A stretch of 64,000 bases of DNA from Luteolibacter yonseiensis (GCF_016595465.1 NZ_JAENIK010000011.1:682001-746000), one strand, 5' to 3'; positions 42,550 through 52,054 are shown, numbered from the stretch's first letter. The notes: a model not told the origin generated them from the letters alone. A program made the numbers and translations.

Positions 42550-42971
42550 ACTCGAATCCTATCACCGAAACCATGAAATGCTACAGCACCAACGAAGAGG
42601 ACTTTTCTCACAACGACATCTCGGAGGCAATTGAATCGCTGAAGGAGGAAAACGACATCACCCCAGGGAAAATCATCGAACTGTGGGAGGGCGAAGGCCG
42701 GAAAATGCCGGCGTCCTACTACGTCGGCGACATCACAGATGCCATGCAGGACGCCGCGTGTGACGACTGCGGCGAATACGCGACGGACTGGGATTTTTCC
42801 AAGGAGCAACAGGCCAGCCTCAACGCGGCGGTCGCCAAAACGGTCGATCAATGGGCCACTGAGAACAACATGCATCCCCATTTTTACAGGGTGGAGAATG
42901 TCACCGCCCTTAAGGTGAGGATCACGGACGACGACGGAGGCTATGAAATCTTACCCGAAGCGTCCGCATGA
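42546..42971 (+). CDS. Phage hypothetical protein, acidic
   Basis: A 141-residue acidic protein (ESLKEENDITPGKIIELWEGEGRK...) with CDDC. Start at the ATGA overlap at 42546. No family identified. Confidence 0.65.
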   Translation: MNSNPITETMKCYSTNEEDFSHNDISEAIESLKEENDITPGKIIELWEGEGRKMPASYYVGDITDAMQDAACDDCGEYATDWDFSKEQQASLNAAVAKTVDQWATENNMHPHFYRVENVTALKVRITDDDGGYEILPEASA

Positions 42972-43243
42972 TCGAGGCACTCCACCTCGCGGAGCCCTAC
43001 GAGCTCGTGCTCCCCGGTGATCCAAGCTGGCCGGAATACCAGTTCCAGATGGCTCAAAGGCGCGCCGCCTCACTCTCCGCCAACGGCTGGAAGTTCCACC
43101 CCCAGGAAGGCCCTCGCGGCCACTACTACGAAGGCTATGGCCCCGCCGGCCGCCGGATGATGTCCGAGCAAGAAAAAGACCCCCGGGCCGCGTTCGTGGC
43201 CGCCATCAACCACGCGTTCGACATCCAATTTCCCAACCCATGA
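42968..43243 (+). CDS. Phage hypothetical protein
   Basis: A 91-residue protein rich in aromatic residues and Pro; no family. ATGA overlaps on both sides support translation as part of the early operon. Confidence 0.6.
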   Translation: MIEALHLAEPYELVLPGDPSWPEYQFQMAQRRAASLSANGWKFHPQEGPRGHYYEGYGPAGRRMMSEQEKDPRAAFVAAINHAFDIQFPNP

Positions 43244-43428
43244 AAGCCCAGAGAAAATCAGGCATTCCCGATCGCGCCGATTCGTTCGGTGACGTCACGG
43301 TGGCACTCGACGCCCGCCTCCGGAGAACCGACCCCGAATTCCTTCGCCGGTCCGAGCATTCATCCCGGCGGTTCGCCGCCAAGGAGCCCGGGGAGCAAGA
43401 GGAGGAACCCGAACCATCACCACCATGA
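43240..43428 (+). CDS. Phage hypothetical small charged protein
   Basis: A 62-residue protein, mostly charged (Arg-rich centre, Glu/Pro-rich end), overlapping both neighbours by four bases. No family. Confidence 0.5.
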   Translation: MKAQRKSGIPDRADSFGDVTVALDARLRRTDPEFLRRSEHSSRRFAAKEPGEQEEEPEPSPP

Positions 43429-43769
43429 GCGAAACAGCACCAGAATCCACTTACACCGTCCCACAGGACCACATTGACCGAATCACCGCGATGCTCACCG
43501 AAAACGGTCCTATGGCATCCAGCGGCCTCATCCATCAGCTTGTCTACACATATCGCATTCCCATCCTCCACGCGGTGCTGGGGATGCTCTATTGTCCGGG
43601 CACCTGGCGAATCGACGTCAGCGAAGAGCATGCCCTTATTGGCCTTGATTCTCATGCGAAGCCCGGTGACGGCAGCATGTTGGCAGCGGCGGACGCCATG
43701 GGCCTCCAATGGCTCGACACCGGCGACGAGTCCGGATGTTGGGTGCCGGCGCGGGCCTTGAACCGATAG
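43425..43769 (+). CDS. Phage hypothetical protein, possible winged helix
   Basis: A 114-residue protein. DHIDRITAMLTENGPMASSGLIHQL...ILHAVLGML resembles a helix-turn-helix of winged type, but the match is loose. It is in the same operon. Confidence 0.55.
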   Translation: MSETAPESTYTVPQDHIDRITAMLTENGPMASSGLIHQLVYTYRIPILHAVLGMLYCPGTWRIDVSEEHALIGLDSHAKPGDGSMLAAADAMGLQWLDTGDESGCWVPARALNR

Positions 43770-43773
43770 AGCC

Positions 43774-44022
43774 ATGAGCACCCCAATCCCGCAACTGACT
43801 CTGGAACTCGCGCTGATCCGCTGGAGCGTCATGTGCAAGACGTGGGGCGAATTGGCCGCCGGGCATGCCCCGCACCTACCGGCATTCCTCGCCGGCTGGA
43901 TGTGCAGGCAGATTGGCGCGTCCATGCCCGCGGAACTCGGGCAGTTCCGCGACTCGTTCCGCGTGGGGTGGAGGGAAGCGGACCAGCAAATCGAAATCGC
44001 ATCACGGAACCTCCATGAATGA
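43774..44022 (+). CDS. Phage hypothetical protein
   Basis: An 82-residue helical protein with several Trp and Cys (RWSVMCKTWGELAAGHAP). No family. It overlaps the next gene by eight bases. Confidence 0.55.
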   Translation: MSTPIPQLTLELALIRWSVMCKTWGELAAGHAPHLPAFLAGWMCRQIGASMPAELGQFRDSFRVGWREADQQIEIASRNLHE

Positions 44023-44221
44023 CCCCGTCGAAATCCTCGGAATCAAGGTCTACCCGCTGGAAGGCGTGCCGCCCGGCACGGCCCGCGTGCTGACTCGTGA
44101 GGACATATCCAAGGCCTACACCCAGCTCCTCGAAGGTCCAATCCCTACAGACCGGCGGGACTTCCGCAGGGCCATCATGCTGGCCGTCATCATCGGCCGC
44201 GAACTCGAAAGCTTGTCATGA
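44015..44221 (+). CDS. Phage hypothetical protein
   Basis: A 68-residue protein with a beta start (VEILGIKVYPLEGVPPG) and a helical end. No family. Start chosen at ATG 44015 in the overlap. Confidence 0.5.
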   Translation: MNDPVEILGIKVYPLEGVPPGTARVLTREDISKAYTQLLEGPIPTDRRDFRRAIMLAVIIGRELESLS

Positions 44222-44251
44222 GCAAGCACCCTAATTTTCACCATCAAAATC

Positions 44252-44467
44252 ATGAAAATCCTCCAAACCATCTCCGCGCTTCTCTTATCTCTCTTGTCCG
44301 GTTGTTCGGATGAAGGGCCGGATACATCCCGCGCCACCGCTCCCGAAGAGCCGGTTTCGCAATGCCCCATGTGCCACGACACCCGTTCGACGGCGTGGTC
44401 GGAAATCGACTACTTCACAGGAGAATGGACCACGGTGGAGCTTCCATGCCCCTGGTGCAGGAAATGA
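44252..44467 (+). CDS. Small lipoprotein with CxxC pairs (phage)
   Basis: A 71-residue protein with a lipoprotein signal (TISALLLSLLSGC, lipobox LSGC) and a mature part with CPMC and CPWC pairs, a zinc-ribbon pattern. An exported lipoprotein in a phage operon just before packaging genes is unusual; superinfection exclusion or lysis is possible. Overlaps the HNH start by four bases. Confidence 0.6.
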   Translation: MKILQTISALLLSLLSGCSDEGPDTSRATAPEEPVSQCPMCHDTRSTAWSEIDYFTGEWTTVELPCPWCRK

Positions 44468-44901
44468 AACGTCCGTGTTCCAAGCCAGGTTGCAATGCGC
44501 TGATTGATGCCCCTGCGCGGCACTGCGAAGCCCATGAGGCGGCAGCACCGAAGCGAGGCGAGGCATACCAGCAGCATCGCCGCACTGATCCATTGCAACG
44601 GATGGTGGATGGAATCCGGAACTCCTCACGCTGGCAGAAGGTTCGGTCACTGAAGGTTGCGGCCAGTCCGCTATGTGAGGATCCATTCGGCGACCACGAG
44701 CGGAAGCGTTCGACGGCCACGGCGCAGCAGGTCCACCACATCGCAGGGCTTCGTGAGAGGCCGGATCTTGCGTTCACCATGTCGAACCTCATGAGTGTGT
44801 GCACGGCCTGTCACAGCGGCCTCGAGCGTGGCAGGGAGGTCGTCGCGTCCCCCTCCTCCCCCGCCGCGACCCCACCCACCCGGGGGCGGGGCGAAAAGTA
44901 G
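44464..44901 (+). CDS. HNH endonuclease
   Basis: A 145-residue protein with CSKPGC and HCEAH near the start, and the HNH core: VHHIAGLRERPDL, then MSVCTACHSGLERGR. HNH proteins beside terminase genes are required for cos cleavage in HK97-like phages, which points to cohesive-end packaging. Start ATG 44464 overlaps the lipoprotein stop. A 124-base gap follows, where a cos site could be. Confidence 0.88.
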   Translation: MKRPCSKPGCNALIDAPARHCEAHEAAAPKRGEAYQQHRRTDPLQRMVDGIRNSSRWQKVRSLKVAASPLCEDPFGDHERKRSTATAQQVHHIAGLRERPDLAFTMSNLMSVCTACHSGLERGREVVASPSSPAATPPTRGRGEK

Positions 44902-45025
44902 AGAGCCTCTCATTACCACACCGTTCCCTGTCACTTTTTTTCGCGTGGACGGAATTGGATTTTTTGGGGGTGGGGTGCCCGCGCTTGCGTCAACAGAAAA
45001 ATTTTAGTAAAAATCAGGGAACGAA

Positions 45026-45463
45026 ATGAGGGGGGCGAAGCAAAAACCTAACAGCTTGCTGGCGGCGGGAGGATCGAAACACCTGCGGTTGCTGGAGCCT
45101 GTGATGAAGGCACCAATCGGGGATGCGCCGGAACATTTCCGTGGCGTCGCGATGGAGACATGGGTGTGGGCTGTCGAGAGATTGACGGAGGCTGGGACGA
45201 TCTACGATGCGGATCGGGTCGCGCTGGAGACTCTTTGCCTGGCGGTTCATCGGCAGCAGGAGGCGCAGGATTTTATCAATGACATGGGTGTGATCTACGA
45301 AGACCCGGTGAAGGGGTGGACGAAAAACCCAGCTTGCACTGTGATCACCGCGGAGAACAATATCATCGCCCGTCTGCTTGCCGAGTTCGGCCTCACCCCT
45401 GCCTCCCGTGGAAAAGTCCAAGGCCCCACCGAAAAGAAAAAGAGCCGTTTCGAAGGGTTCTAA
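45026..45463 (+). CDS. terS: Terminase small subunit (P27-like)
   Basis: A 145-residue helical protein ahead of the large terminase. It fits the P27 family: a basic N-terminus (RGAKQKPNSLLAAGG), helical body (TWVWAVERLTEAGTIYDADRVALETLC) and a C-terminal NPACTVITAENNIIARLLAEFGLTPASR. A good ribosome site (AGGGA) precedes ATG 45026. It recognises phage DNA for packaging. Overlaps terL. Confidence 0.85.
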   Translation: MRGAKQKPNSLLAAGGSKHLRLLEPVMKAPIGDAPEHFRGVAMETWVWAVERLTEAGTIYDADRVALETLCLAVHRQQEAQDFINDMGVIYEDPVKGWTKNPACTVITAENNIIARLLAEFGLTPASRGKVQGPTEKKKSRFEGF

Positions 45464-47168
45464 GGCGACGAAACGGCCGGCACCGCCGGAGTTTCCGCAC
45501 GTTGCGGATGCCGAGGTCTACGTTGACGGGGTCATTTCGGGGCGGATCCCGGCTTGCAAGTGGGTGCGTCTCGCGTGCGAGCGGCACCGGCGCGACCTGG
45601 CGCGGTCGAAATCGAAGGATTTTCCCTACCGCTTCGACCCGCAGAAGGCTAACCGGAAGTGTAAATTTGACGAGTTGCTTCCGCACACTAAGGGCAAGTG
45701 GGCGCGGAAAGATCCTGTCACCCGCCAGCCACAGACAATCCGTCTCGAGGGTTGGCAAAAATTCATTCTCTGCTCGGTGTTCGGGTGGGTTAAGAAGACG
45801 ACGGGAACGCGTCGTTTCCGGAAGGGTCGGATCTATGTTCCGCGAAAAAACGGCAAGTCAATCTTCGGGGCGGCGATCGGGCTCTACATGCTCTCTATGG
45901 ATGACGAGCCAGGCGCGGAGGTTTACTCCGGTGCCACGTCGGAAAAGCAAGCTCTGGAGGTGTTCAAGCCAGCGCACCGGATGTGCCAGATTGATCCGGA
46001 GCTTGCGGACTGGATGGGCGTCACGGTCACTGCCCAGCAGCTCATCCGGGAGGATGACGCGGCGAAGTTCCAGCCGGTCATTGGGAAGCCTGGCGACGGC
46101 ACAAGCCCGCATTGTGGGATCGTGGATGAGTTCCACGAGCACAAGACCAGCGAGCTGATCGACACGTTCGAGACTGGCATGGGCGCCCGGTCGCAGCCGC
46201 TGTCCCTGGTCATCTCCACCGCCGGCGCAAATCTGGCCGGGCCCTGTCGTGAGGATTGGAAATTGTGCGAGCGGATCCTCGAAGGGCTGGAAGGGTTCGA
46301 GGATGAAACGACCTTCGCGATCATCTTCACGATCGATGAGGGGGACGCGTGGGATGATATCGAGTCGCTGAAAAAGGCGAACCCGAACTACGGGGTTTCG
46401 ATTGAGGAGGATTTCCTCCTGGCCGAGCTCCAATCCGCGCGGCAAAACCCCTCAAAACAGGCGCGCTTCAAGACGAAACACCTCAATCAATGGGTGTCAT
46501 CGAAGGATGGTTTCTTCAATGTCGCGACATGGCAGTCCCTGGAGAAGAAAATCACCCGGGAACAGTTCAAGGAATTCCCCTGCTACCTGTCGGGTGACCT
46601 CTCAAGCAAGCACGATTTGACCGTGCAAATGCAGCTTTTCTGTCTGGATAACAGCCGATACGCGGTGTTCGGCCGCTACTGGATCACCGAGGCCGCGCTC
46701 GATCTACCGGAAAACCAGCACTACCGGAAATGGCATTTGGCCGGGAAGCTCGAGGTCGCAGGGCAAGACATCATCGACCTCGAGCCGTTCATGGATGCGG
46801 CGGAGGAGGCGTGCCGGGAATATGAGGTGCTGGAAATGCCGTCCGACCCGAACCGGGCCTGGGGCGTCTATCCGATGATGGAGGCGAGGGGCGTTCCCAT
46901 GGTGGAATACCGGAACACGGTGCTCATGATGAGCGAGCCCATGAAGCTGTTGGACGCCCTGATCCGGGCCGGGCACATCCAGCACGATGGGGACCCGGTG
47001 CTCACCTGGGCGATCAGCAACACCACCGGAAAGCTCGACCACAAGGACAACGTTTTCCCGAACAAGGACGCGCCGGCGAACAAGATCGACCCGGTCGTGT
47101 CGCTCATCATGGCGCTGGGCAGGGCGATGACTCGGACGGAAGCGGCGGGAAGTTTCTTCTCATTCTGA
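45408..47168 (+). CDS. terL: Terminase large subunit (HK97/Terminase_1 type)
   Basis: About 586 residues. ATPase motifs: Walker A-type VPRKNGKS (Lys150) and Walker B CGIVDEFHEH. The nuclease half has acidic SGDLSSKHDLT and a late acidic segment (DHKDNVFPN...KIDPVVSLIMALG). It packages DNA into proheads. The frame opens at TTG 45378; GTG 45408 is preferred because it gives a basic leader and a shorter overlap with terS. The stop is followed by a 47-base gap holding a dyad. Confidence 0.95.
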   Translation: MEKSKAPPKRKRAVSKGSKATKRPAPPEFPHVADAEVYVDGVISGRIPACKWVRLACERHRRDLARSKSKDFPYRFDPQKANRKCKFDELLPHTKGKWARKDPVTRQPQTIRLEGWQKFILCSVFGWVKKTTGTRRFRKGRIYVPRKNGKSIFGAAIGLYMLSMDDEPGAEVYSGATSEKQALEVFKPAHRMCQIDPELADWMGVTVTAQQLIREDDAAKFQPVIGKPGDGTSPHCGIVDEFHEHKTSELIDTFETGMGARSQPLSLVISTAGANLAGPCREDWKLCERILEGLEGFEDETTFAIIFTIDEGDAWDDIESLKKANPNYGVSIEEDFLLAELQSARQNPSKQARFKTKHLNQWVSSKDGFFNVATWQSLEKKITREQFKEFPCYLSGDLSSKHDLTVQMQLFCLDNSRYAVFGRYWITEAALDLPENQHYRKWHLAGKLEVAGQDIIDLEPFMDAAEEACREYEVLEMPSDPNRAWGVYPMMEARGVPMVEYRNTVLMMSEPMKLLDALIRAGHIQHDGDPVLTWAISNTTGKLDHKDNVFPNKDAPANKIDPVVSLIMALGRAMTRTEAAGSFFSF

Positions 47169-47194
47169 AACCCGGAAAATGATCCTTGCAAAGT

Positions 47195-47210
47195 TTGTGA
47201 AAATTCACAA
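47195..47210. promoter_or_regulatory. Dyad element before the portal gene (copy 1)
   Basis: TTGTGAA-AA-TTCACAA, a perfect 7+2+7 dyad, followed by TCTCA. TTGCAA lies 17 bases before AATCTC around it, so it may sit inside a promoter. An identical-plan copy occurs at 59514-59529. Confidence 0.6.
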
Positions 47211-47215
47211 TCTCA

Positions 47216-48589
47216 ATGCCTGGACTGATGGGAATCAGACTTTTCGGCAATGGTAGAAAGACTCACCGGGAGGCGAACCCTTCCGGTGAGTCTCATCGCG
47301 TCGAAATGGCGCCGCTCCAGCAGCGGGAATTCCCGAACCGGAGGAACATTCCGGAGAAGCGATCGAGTGTCACGGAGGTGGTGGACCTGAAAAGCGGGAG
47401 GTATGCGGAGATTTTCGGCACTGCTTCCGCCGCCGGAGTGCCGGTGAATGAATCCACCGCTCTCGGCGTGTCAGCCGTGACGGCCTGCGTCGATTTGCTC
47501 TCTGGCATGATCGCGAAGCTTCCGATTTTCCTCTATCGCGACACTCCACAGGGCCCGGAGGAAGTGACCAACCACCCGGCCATCCGGCTGATTGGATCGT
47601 ATCCGAGCGATCTCCAGACCTCCTTTGAGCTCCGCCAGCTTATGGAAATCGGCAAGGGACTCGGCGGGAATGGATATGCGCGGGTGTTCCGTGACGCCTT
47701 CGGAGACCCCTATTCTATTCAGTGGCTCGAACCCTGCAAGGTGAGCCCGCAGCTGGTGGAGCGGAGCAACGGCGAGAGACTCGTCGTCTATCAGGTCGAT
47801 GGGAAAACGTTGACCCGGTATGACATCATCCACGTGCGTGGATTCTCCCGGGACGGGGTGAACGGTATTTCACCCATCCGGATGCTGCGGGAATCCATCG
47901 GCAATGCGCTTTCCCAGACGAAAAAGGCGGGGGACCTGATGCGCAACGGTACGCAGTTCCCGGGATTCCTCGTTACGCCGCAGAGTATATCTCCCGACAA
48001 GCTGAAGGATGCCCGTGACGAGTGGGATAAGAATTACCGTGGTGGCAACACCGGCCGGATTCCAATGATTCATGGTGGCTGGGACTTCAAGGCGACCAAC
48101 GGGATGAGCATGGCCGATGCCCAGTTCCTCGACTCCCGACGCTTCGAGCTCCAGGAAATCGCCCGCCTCTACCGCATTCCGTCCTTCCTGATCGGTGACA
48201 GCACAAGCTCCACCACGTGGGGCAGCGGCATCGAGCAACAGACGCTTGGTTTCCTGAATTTTTCCTTGGATCCGCACCTTGTCGCATGGGAGCAGTCGCT
48301 CGGTATCACCCTGCTTACCACCGAGGAGCAGAAGGCCGGGTTTTATTTCCGCTTTGACCGCGACCAGCTCGCCAATGTCGCCCTGCAGGCGAAGGCCGCG
48401 TTCTACCAGACCATGCGGAACATCGGGGTTTACAGCGCGAACGACATCCGCAGGAAGATGGATGAACCCGTCATCTCGGCGGCGGACGGCGGCGACGACT
48501 ACGGCCGTCCGTTCAACGCAAGCGGCGGCACTCCGCAGGAAAAACCCGAGGAAGATCCGAAGCCCGAACCCGAACCATCTCGCGCATGA
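47216..48589 (+). CDS. Phage portal protein (HK97 type)
   Basis: A 457-residue protein. Family segments: VSAVTACVDLLSGMIAKLPIFLYR, TSFELRQLMEIGKGLGGNGYARV, HVRGFSRDGVNGISPIRMLRESIGNAL and the C-terminal RIPSFLIGDSTSSTTWGSGIEQQ. The portal ring is the DNA channel at one capsid vertex. Start ATG 47216 or 47228. It overlaps the protease gene by four bases. Confidence 0.94.
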   Translation: MPGLMGIRLFGNGRKTHREANPSGESHRVEMAPLQQREFPNRRNIPEKRSSVTEVVDLKSGRYAEIFGTASAAGVPVNESTALGVSAVTACVDLLSGMIAKLPIFLYRDTPQGPEEVTNHPAIRLIGSYPSDLQTSFELRQLMEIGKGLGGNGYARVFRDAFGDPYSIQWLEPCKVSPQLVERSNGERLVVYQVDGKTLTRYDIIHVRGFSRDGVNGISPIRMLRESIGNALSQTKKAGDLMRNGTQFPGFLVTPQSISPDKLKDARDEWDKNYRGGNTGRIPMIHGGWDFKATNGMSMADAQFLDSRRFELQEIARLYRIPSFLIGDSTSSTTWGSGIEQQTLGFLNFSLDPHLVAWEQSLGITLLTTEEQKAGFYFRFDRDQLANVALQAKAAFYQTMRNIGVYSANDIRRKMDEPVISAADGGDDYGRPFNASGGTPQEKPEEDPKPEPEPSRA

Positions 48590-49554
48590 AAACGAAGAAC
48601 ACCCGCCCCGCCAGACCGGAAGTCCGCGGTTACCACTCCCTCGAACGCCGCGACCTCACGGCGGAGGAAACCGAAGCCGGCTACATCGGCGTGCTGCGGG
48701 GTTCGATCCCATTCAACGAGGACAGCCAGGTGATGACCCGCCGCGACCGCGGCGGGAAAATGACCCGGTTCGTGGAGCGCATCACCCCTGAAACCTTCAA
48801 ACGTTCGCTTGCCGAGGATACGGATATCGTCGCGACCGTCGGTCATGCGGATGATCCTCTGTCGGCTTTCGCCATCGTGAACGAGAATCTCACCTTCACC
48901 ATTTCCGAGCGTTCGCTGGATTGGGAAGCCAAGGTTCCCGACACCGTCGCCGGTCGGGATCTCATGAGGCTGGTGGACATGAAGATCATCCGGGGCACCT
49001 CCTTCGAGTTCATCCCCCGCGACAATGGGGAAACGTGGGAATCCCGCGGTGGTGACATGGAGGTCCGCACGATCACCGACGCGCGGCTTTTCGAAGTGAA
49101 CCCGGTGAAGTGGCCCGCCTATCTCGGCACCTCGCTGACCGTGGAAATGCGGGGCAGATATGCGGATGGCAACGCCGATTGCTACTATGATTCCTACTAT
49201 GGATATCGTTGGGATTCCACGATGACCGGGCCAATCTCCTATGCCCAGGGCATGCTCGGCAGTCTCACGGCGTGGCTGACCAACTCGCTCGAATACCTGC
49301 GCGACCAGCCGGCGAGCGACCTCGCCGACTTCGCCCGCCGGCATGTTGATCAGATCGCCGCCCAAATCACGGAACTGACCGAGTGGCTCAAGACCAACGG
49401 TGCCAACTCCGACACCGAGCAAGGCGACGTGGCGACCCGCGCGCTTGAAGAATTTCGCAAGGAAGCCCGGAAGACGGGCAACGACACGGAAACCCGCAGC
49501 GTGGCCCACTGGGAACGGCGCCTCGCACTCACCAGCAAGCATCCCACCGCCTGA
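48586..49554 (+). CDS. HK97-family prohead protease
   Basis: A 322-residue protein. Residues 1-200 fit the prohead protease: the catalytic His in TVGHADDPLSAF and the Ser in IIRGTSFEF, with a VNPVKWPAYLGTSL end. The C-terminal 120 residues are longer than usual and mostly helical. It processes the capsid protein during maturation. Confidence 0.9.
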   Translation: MKTKNTRPARPEVRGYHSLERRDLTAEETEAGYIGVLRGSIPFNEDSQVMTRRDRGGKMTRFVERITPETFKRSLAEDTDIVATVGHADDPLSAFAIVNENLTFTISERSLDWEAKVPDTVAGRDLMRLVDMKIIRGTSFEFIPRDNGETWESRGGDMEVRTITDARLFEVNPVKWPAYLGTSLTVEMRGRYADGNADCYYDSYYGYRWDSTMTGPISYAQGMLGSLTAWLTNSLEYLRDQPASDLADFARRHVDQIAAQITELTEWLKTNGANSDTEQGDVATRALEEFRKEARKTGNDTETRSVAHWERRLALTSKHPTA

Positions 49555-49588
49555 AAACACATCAGACCGCTGAGAAGCGGACACACAC

Positions 49589-50893
49589 ATGAAACTGAAA
49601 CAACTGCAAGAAAAGCGCGGATCGCTGATGAAGCAATGCCGTGAAATCCTCGACAAGGCCCAGGCCGAAACCCGCAGCCTCACCCCCGACGAGCAGAGCA
49701 AGCTCGCCGAGCTGGAGACTGAAATGGACGGGGTGAACTCCACCCTTGAAGCCGAAGTCCGCCAACTCGCCCGCGAGTCCGCGAACCCGGTCCAACTGAA
49801 CCGCCAGGAGCAACGCTCCGTTGACCGCTTCGACCTCGGCGTGACGCTTCGCTCTCTCGCGAACGGCACCGCGCTCGAGGGCGTGGAGTTGGAGATGGTC
49901 CAGGAGGGAACGAAGGAAGCGCGTGATGCGGGCATTCCGTCCAATCGCGGGGTGATGCTTCCGAGCATGCTCGTTTGCCGCGGCCGTGAAAACCGCGACA
50001 TGACCGCGACCGGGACCACCTCCACCACCGGCGACCAGGGCGGCCAGTCCATCCAGACGGAAGTTCGCGGCCTGATCGGTGATTTCTACAACCGGTCCAT
50101 CATGGCTTCCATGGGAGCGACGGTGCTCTCCGGTCTGACCGGAAACCTCAACCTTCCCCGCTTCATCCAAGGAACGGCGGCCGCGAAGAAAGCGGAGAAC
50201 GCCTCCGCCGACGAGGTGAGCCCCACCCTGGCCACGCTCTCGCTGCAACCCAAGCGCCTGCCGGCGTTCATCGATCTCTCCGACCAGCTGCTCATGCAAT
50301 CCTCCTCGAACATCGAGGCCTTCGTGCGCGCGCAGCTCATCCTGCAGATGCTCGCCACCCAGGAAGTGGCATTCTTCCACGGTACCGGCACCAACGAAGC
50401 GAACGGCCTCGCTGGAACCTCGGGCATCGGTTCGGTGGCAGGCGGCACCAACGGCGCGGCTCCCACCTACGCCCACATGCTGGCACTCGAAGAAGCCATC
50501 GACGCGGTCAACGCGCTGAGCGGTAACCTCGGTTACGCATCGAACGGCCAGATCCGGAAGAAGCTCAAGCAGACGCTGGAGAATCCCTCCGCGACGGATA
50601 ACGGATGGGTGCTCAACAAGGAAAACCGCATCAACGGTTACCGTGCGGAGTTCTCCAACGCCATCAGCCGCACCCTCACCAAGGGCACGGCCAACGCCGT
50701 GGCGTCCGCCATCTTCTTCGGCAACTGGTCGGACTACATCATCGCCTATTGGGGTGGTCTCAACCTCGAGCTCATCCGGGATTCGACCAATGCGAAGACC
50801 GGCATGCACTGCCTGGTGGCGAACACCTATTACGATGGCGGCGTGATCCGTCCGAAATCCTTCTCCGCGATGCTCGACGCTCTCGGTGCCTGA
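49589..50893 (+). CDS. Major capsid protein (HK97 fold)
   Basis: A 434-residue protein with the HK97 plan: an N-terminal coiled coil (LKQLQEKRGSLMKQCREILDKAQAETRSLTPDEQSKLAELETEM), which is the scaffold-like delta domain cut by the protease, then the capsid core. Family segments are FIDLSDQLLMQSSSNIEAFVRAQLILQMLATQEVAFFHGTGTNEANGL and MHCLVANTYYDGGVIRPKSFSAM. Directly after the protease gene. Confidence 0.93.
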   Translation: MKLKQLQEKRGSLMKQCREILDKAQAETRSLTPDEQSKLAELETEMDGVNSTLEAEVRQLARESANPVQLNRQEQRSVDRFDLGVTLRSLANGTALEGVELEMVQEGTKEARDAGIPSNRGVMLPSMLVCRGRENRDMTATGTTSTTGDQGGQSIQTEVRGLIGDFYNRSIMASMGATVLSGLTGNLNLPRFIQGTAAAKKAENASADEVSPTLATLSLQPKRLPAFIDLSDQLLMQSSSNIEAFVRAQLILQMLATQEVAFFHGTGTNEANGLAGTSGIGSVAGGTNGAAPTYAHMLALEEAIDAVNALSGNLGYASNGQIRKKLKQTLENPSATDNGWVLNKENRINGYRAEFSNAISRTLTKGTANAVASAIFFGNWSDYIIAYWGGLNLELIRDSTNAKTGMHCLVANTYYDGGVIRPKSFSAMLDALGA

Positions 50894-50978
50894 TGGGTTG
50901 CGAGGGTGGGGAGCGCATCTCTCCCCACCCTCCTCCCTTTCCCAGATCAAAAGAACCAACCCGAAAATAATTACTCAC

Positions 50979-51131
50979 ATGAAAATCAAATTCATCCGCA
51001 GCGTGCTCCACAAGGGCGAGCACCAGGAACAAGGAACCGTTGTCGATCTCCCCGACGGCGAAGCGAAATTCTTCCTCGTCGCCGGCGATGCCGTCGAGTC
51101 CGACGAAAAGGAAGAGAAAAAGCCCAAGTAA
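50979..51131 (+). CDS. Small phage protein, hypothetical
   Basis: A 50-residue acidic-tailed frame (IKFIRSVLHKGEHQEQGTVVDLPDGEAKFF...KEEKKPK) with the pattern of small head proteins found after capsid genes. Probably real, function unknown. Confidence 0.6.
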   Translation: MKIKFIRSVLHKGEHQEQGTVVDLPDGEAKFFLVAGDAVESDEKEEKKPK

Positions 51132-51137
51132 TCCACC

Positions 51138-51734
51138 GTGCGCCCGCAGTACACACTAGTCACCCCGCCGACGTTCGAGCCGATCACCTATGATCAGGCT
51201 GCGGAGCATCTGCGGGTGGATTCGGTGGACGATCAGACCTATGTGCAAGCACTGATCGGTGTCGCGCGGGAGTATGTGGACAGCGTCACAGGGAGGGTTT
51301 CCGCGGTTTCGGGCTGGAGGGTCATCGCTCCGTCGTGGGCGTGCCTGTTCGGCCAATACTCGGACACCCTCAGCCTTTTCCGGACGCCGCTGGTGTCCGT
51401 CTCGGCGGTGAAATATTACGCGGCCGGCGCGACCACGCTCAGCACGCTGCCGGCGGAGGAGTATCTGGTCATCACCGGCGCGGAGCCTGGCATGGTGAAA
51501 TTCACCGGTTCGCTGCCTTCGGTGGCGGACCGTCCGGACGCGGTGCAAATCGAGTTCACGGCCGGCTATGCCGACGAGGCAGCCGCGCCGAACCTCCTCA
51601 AGCACGCCATCAAACTGCTCGTGGGTCATCTCTATGAAAACCGCCTGCCGGTGGCGTTCGCGAGTTGCCAGAACCTGCCGTGGTCGCTGCAAGCGATCAT
51701 CGAAAATCAGAAGGTAGGGGGGTGGTTCGCATGA
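51138..51734 (+). CDS. Head-tail connector protein (gp6-like)
   Basis: A 198-residue protein beginning at GTG. It has the gp6 pattern: PITYDQAAEHLRVDSVDDQTYVQALIGVAREYVDSVTGR at the N-terminus, then VQIEFTAGYADEAAAPNLLKHAIKLLVGHLYENR. It forms the ring joining the portal to the tail. Confidence 0.88.
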   Translation: MRPQYTLVTPPTFEPITYDQAAEHLRVDSVDDQTYVQALIGVAREYVDSVTGRVSAVSGWRVIAPSWACLFGQYSDTLSLFRTPLVSVSAVKYYAAGATTLSTLPAEEYLVITGAEPGMVKFTGSLPSVADRPDAVQIEFTAGYADEAAAPNLLKHAIKLLVGHLYENRLPVAFASCQNLPWSLQAIIENQKVGGWFA

Positions 51735-52054
51735 ATCCGGGCAAAATGGACCGGCGGATCCGCCTGCAGAAGCGCACGTTTTCGCGGGACACGACCGGTA
51801 GCAACGTCGAGACGTGGGCGGACAACGCCGGCGTTTGGGCGGAGGACGTGAAGCAGGGCGGTGGGGAATCCGTCATCGCCGATGCGGACCGAGGCCAGGA
51901 CACCCGACAATTCCGGATCCGTCACCGTGACATGAATGCGCAGGACTACCGCGTTTCCTACGACGGGAAAATCTACGAGATCCGGAACATCCAGGAGGAA
52001 GGCCGGAAAAACACCCTCCTCCTCGACACGGTCGCAACCCAGGGAATTCCATGA
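51731..52054 (+). CDS. Head closure / head-tail adaptor protein
   Basis: A 107-residue protein of the SPP1 gp16-like joining family: KMDRRIRLQKRTFSRDTTGSNVETWADNAGVWAEDVKQGGGE, then beta-rich DTRQFRIRHRDMNAQDYRVSYDGKIYEIRNIQEEGR. Starts in the previous stop codon. Confidence 0.88.
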   Translation: MNPGKMDRRIRLQKRTFSRDTTGSNVETWADNAGVWAEDVKQGGGESVIADADRGQDTRQFRIRHRDMNAQDYRVSYDGKIYEIRNIQEEGRKNTLLLDTVATQGIP

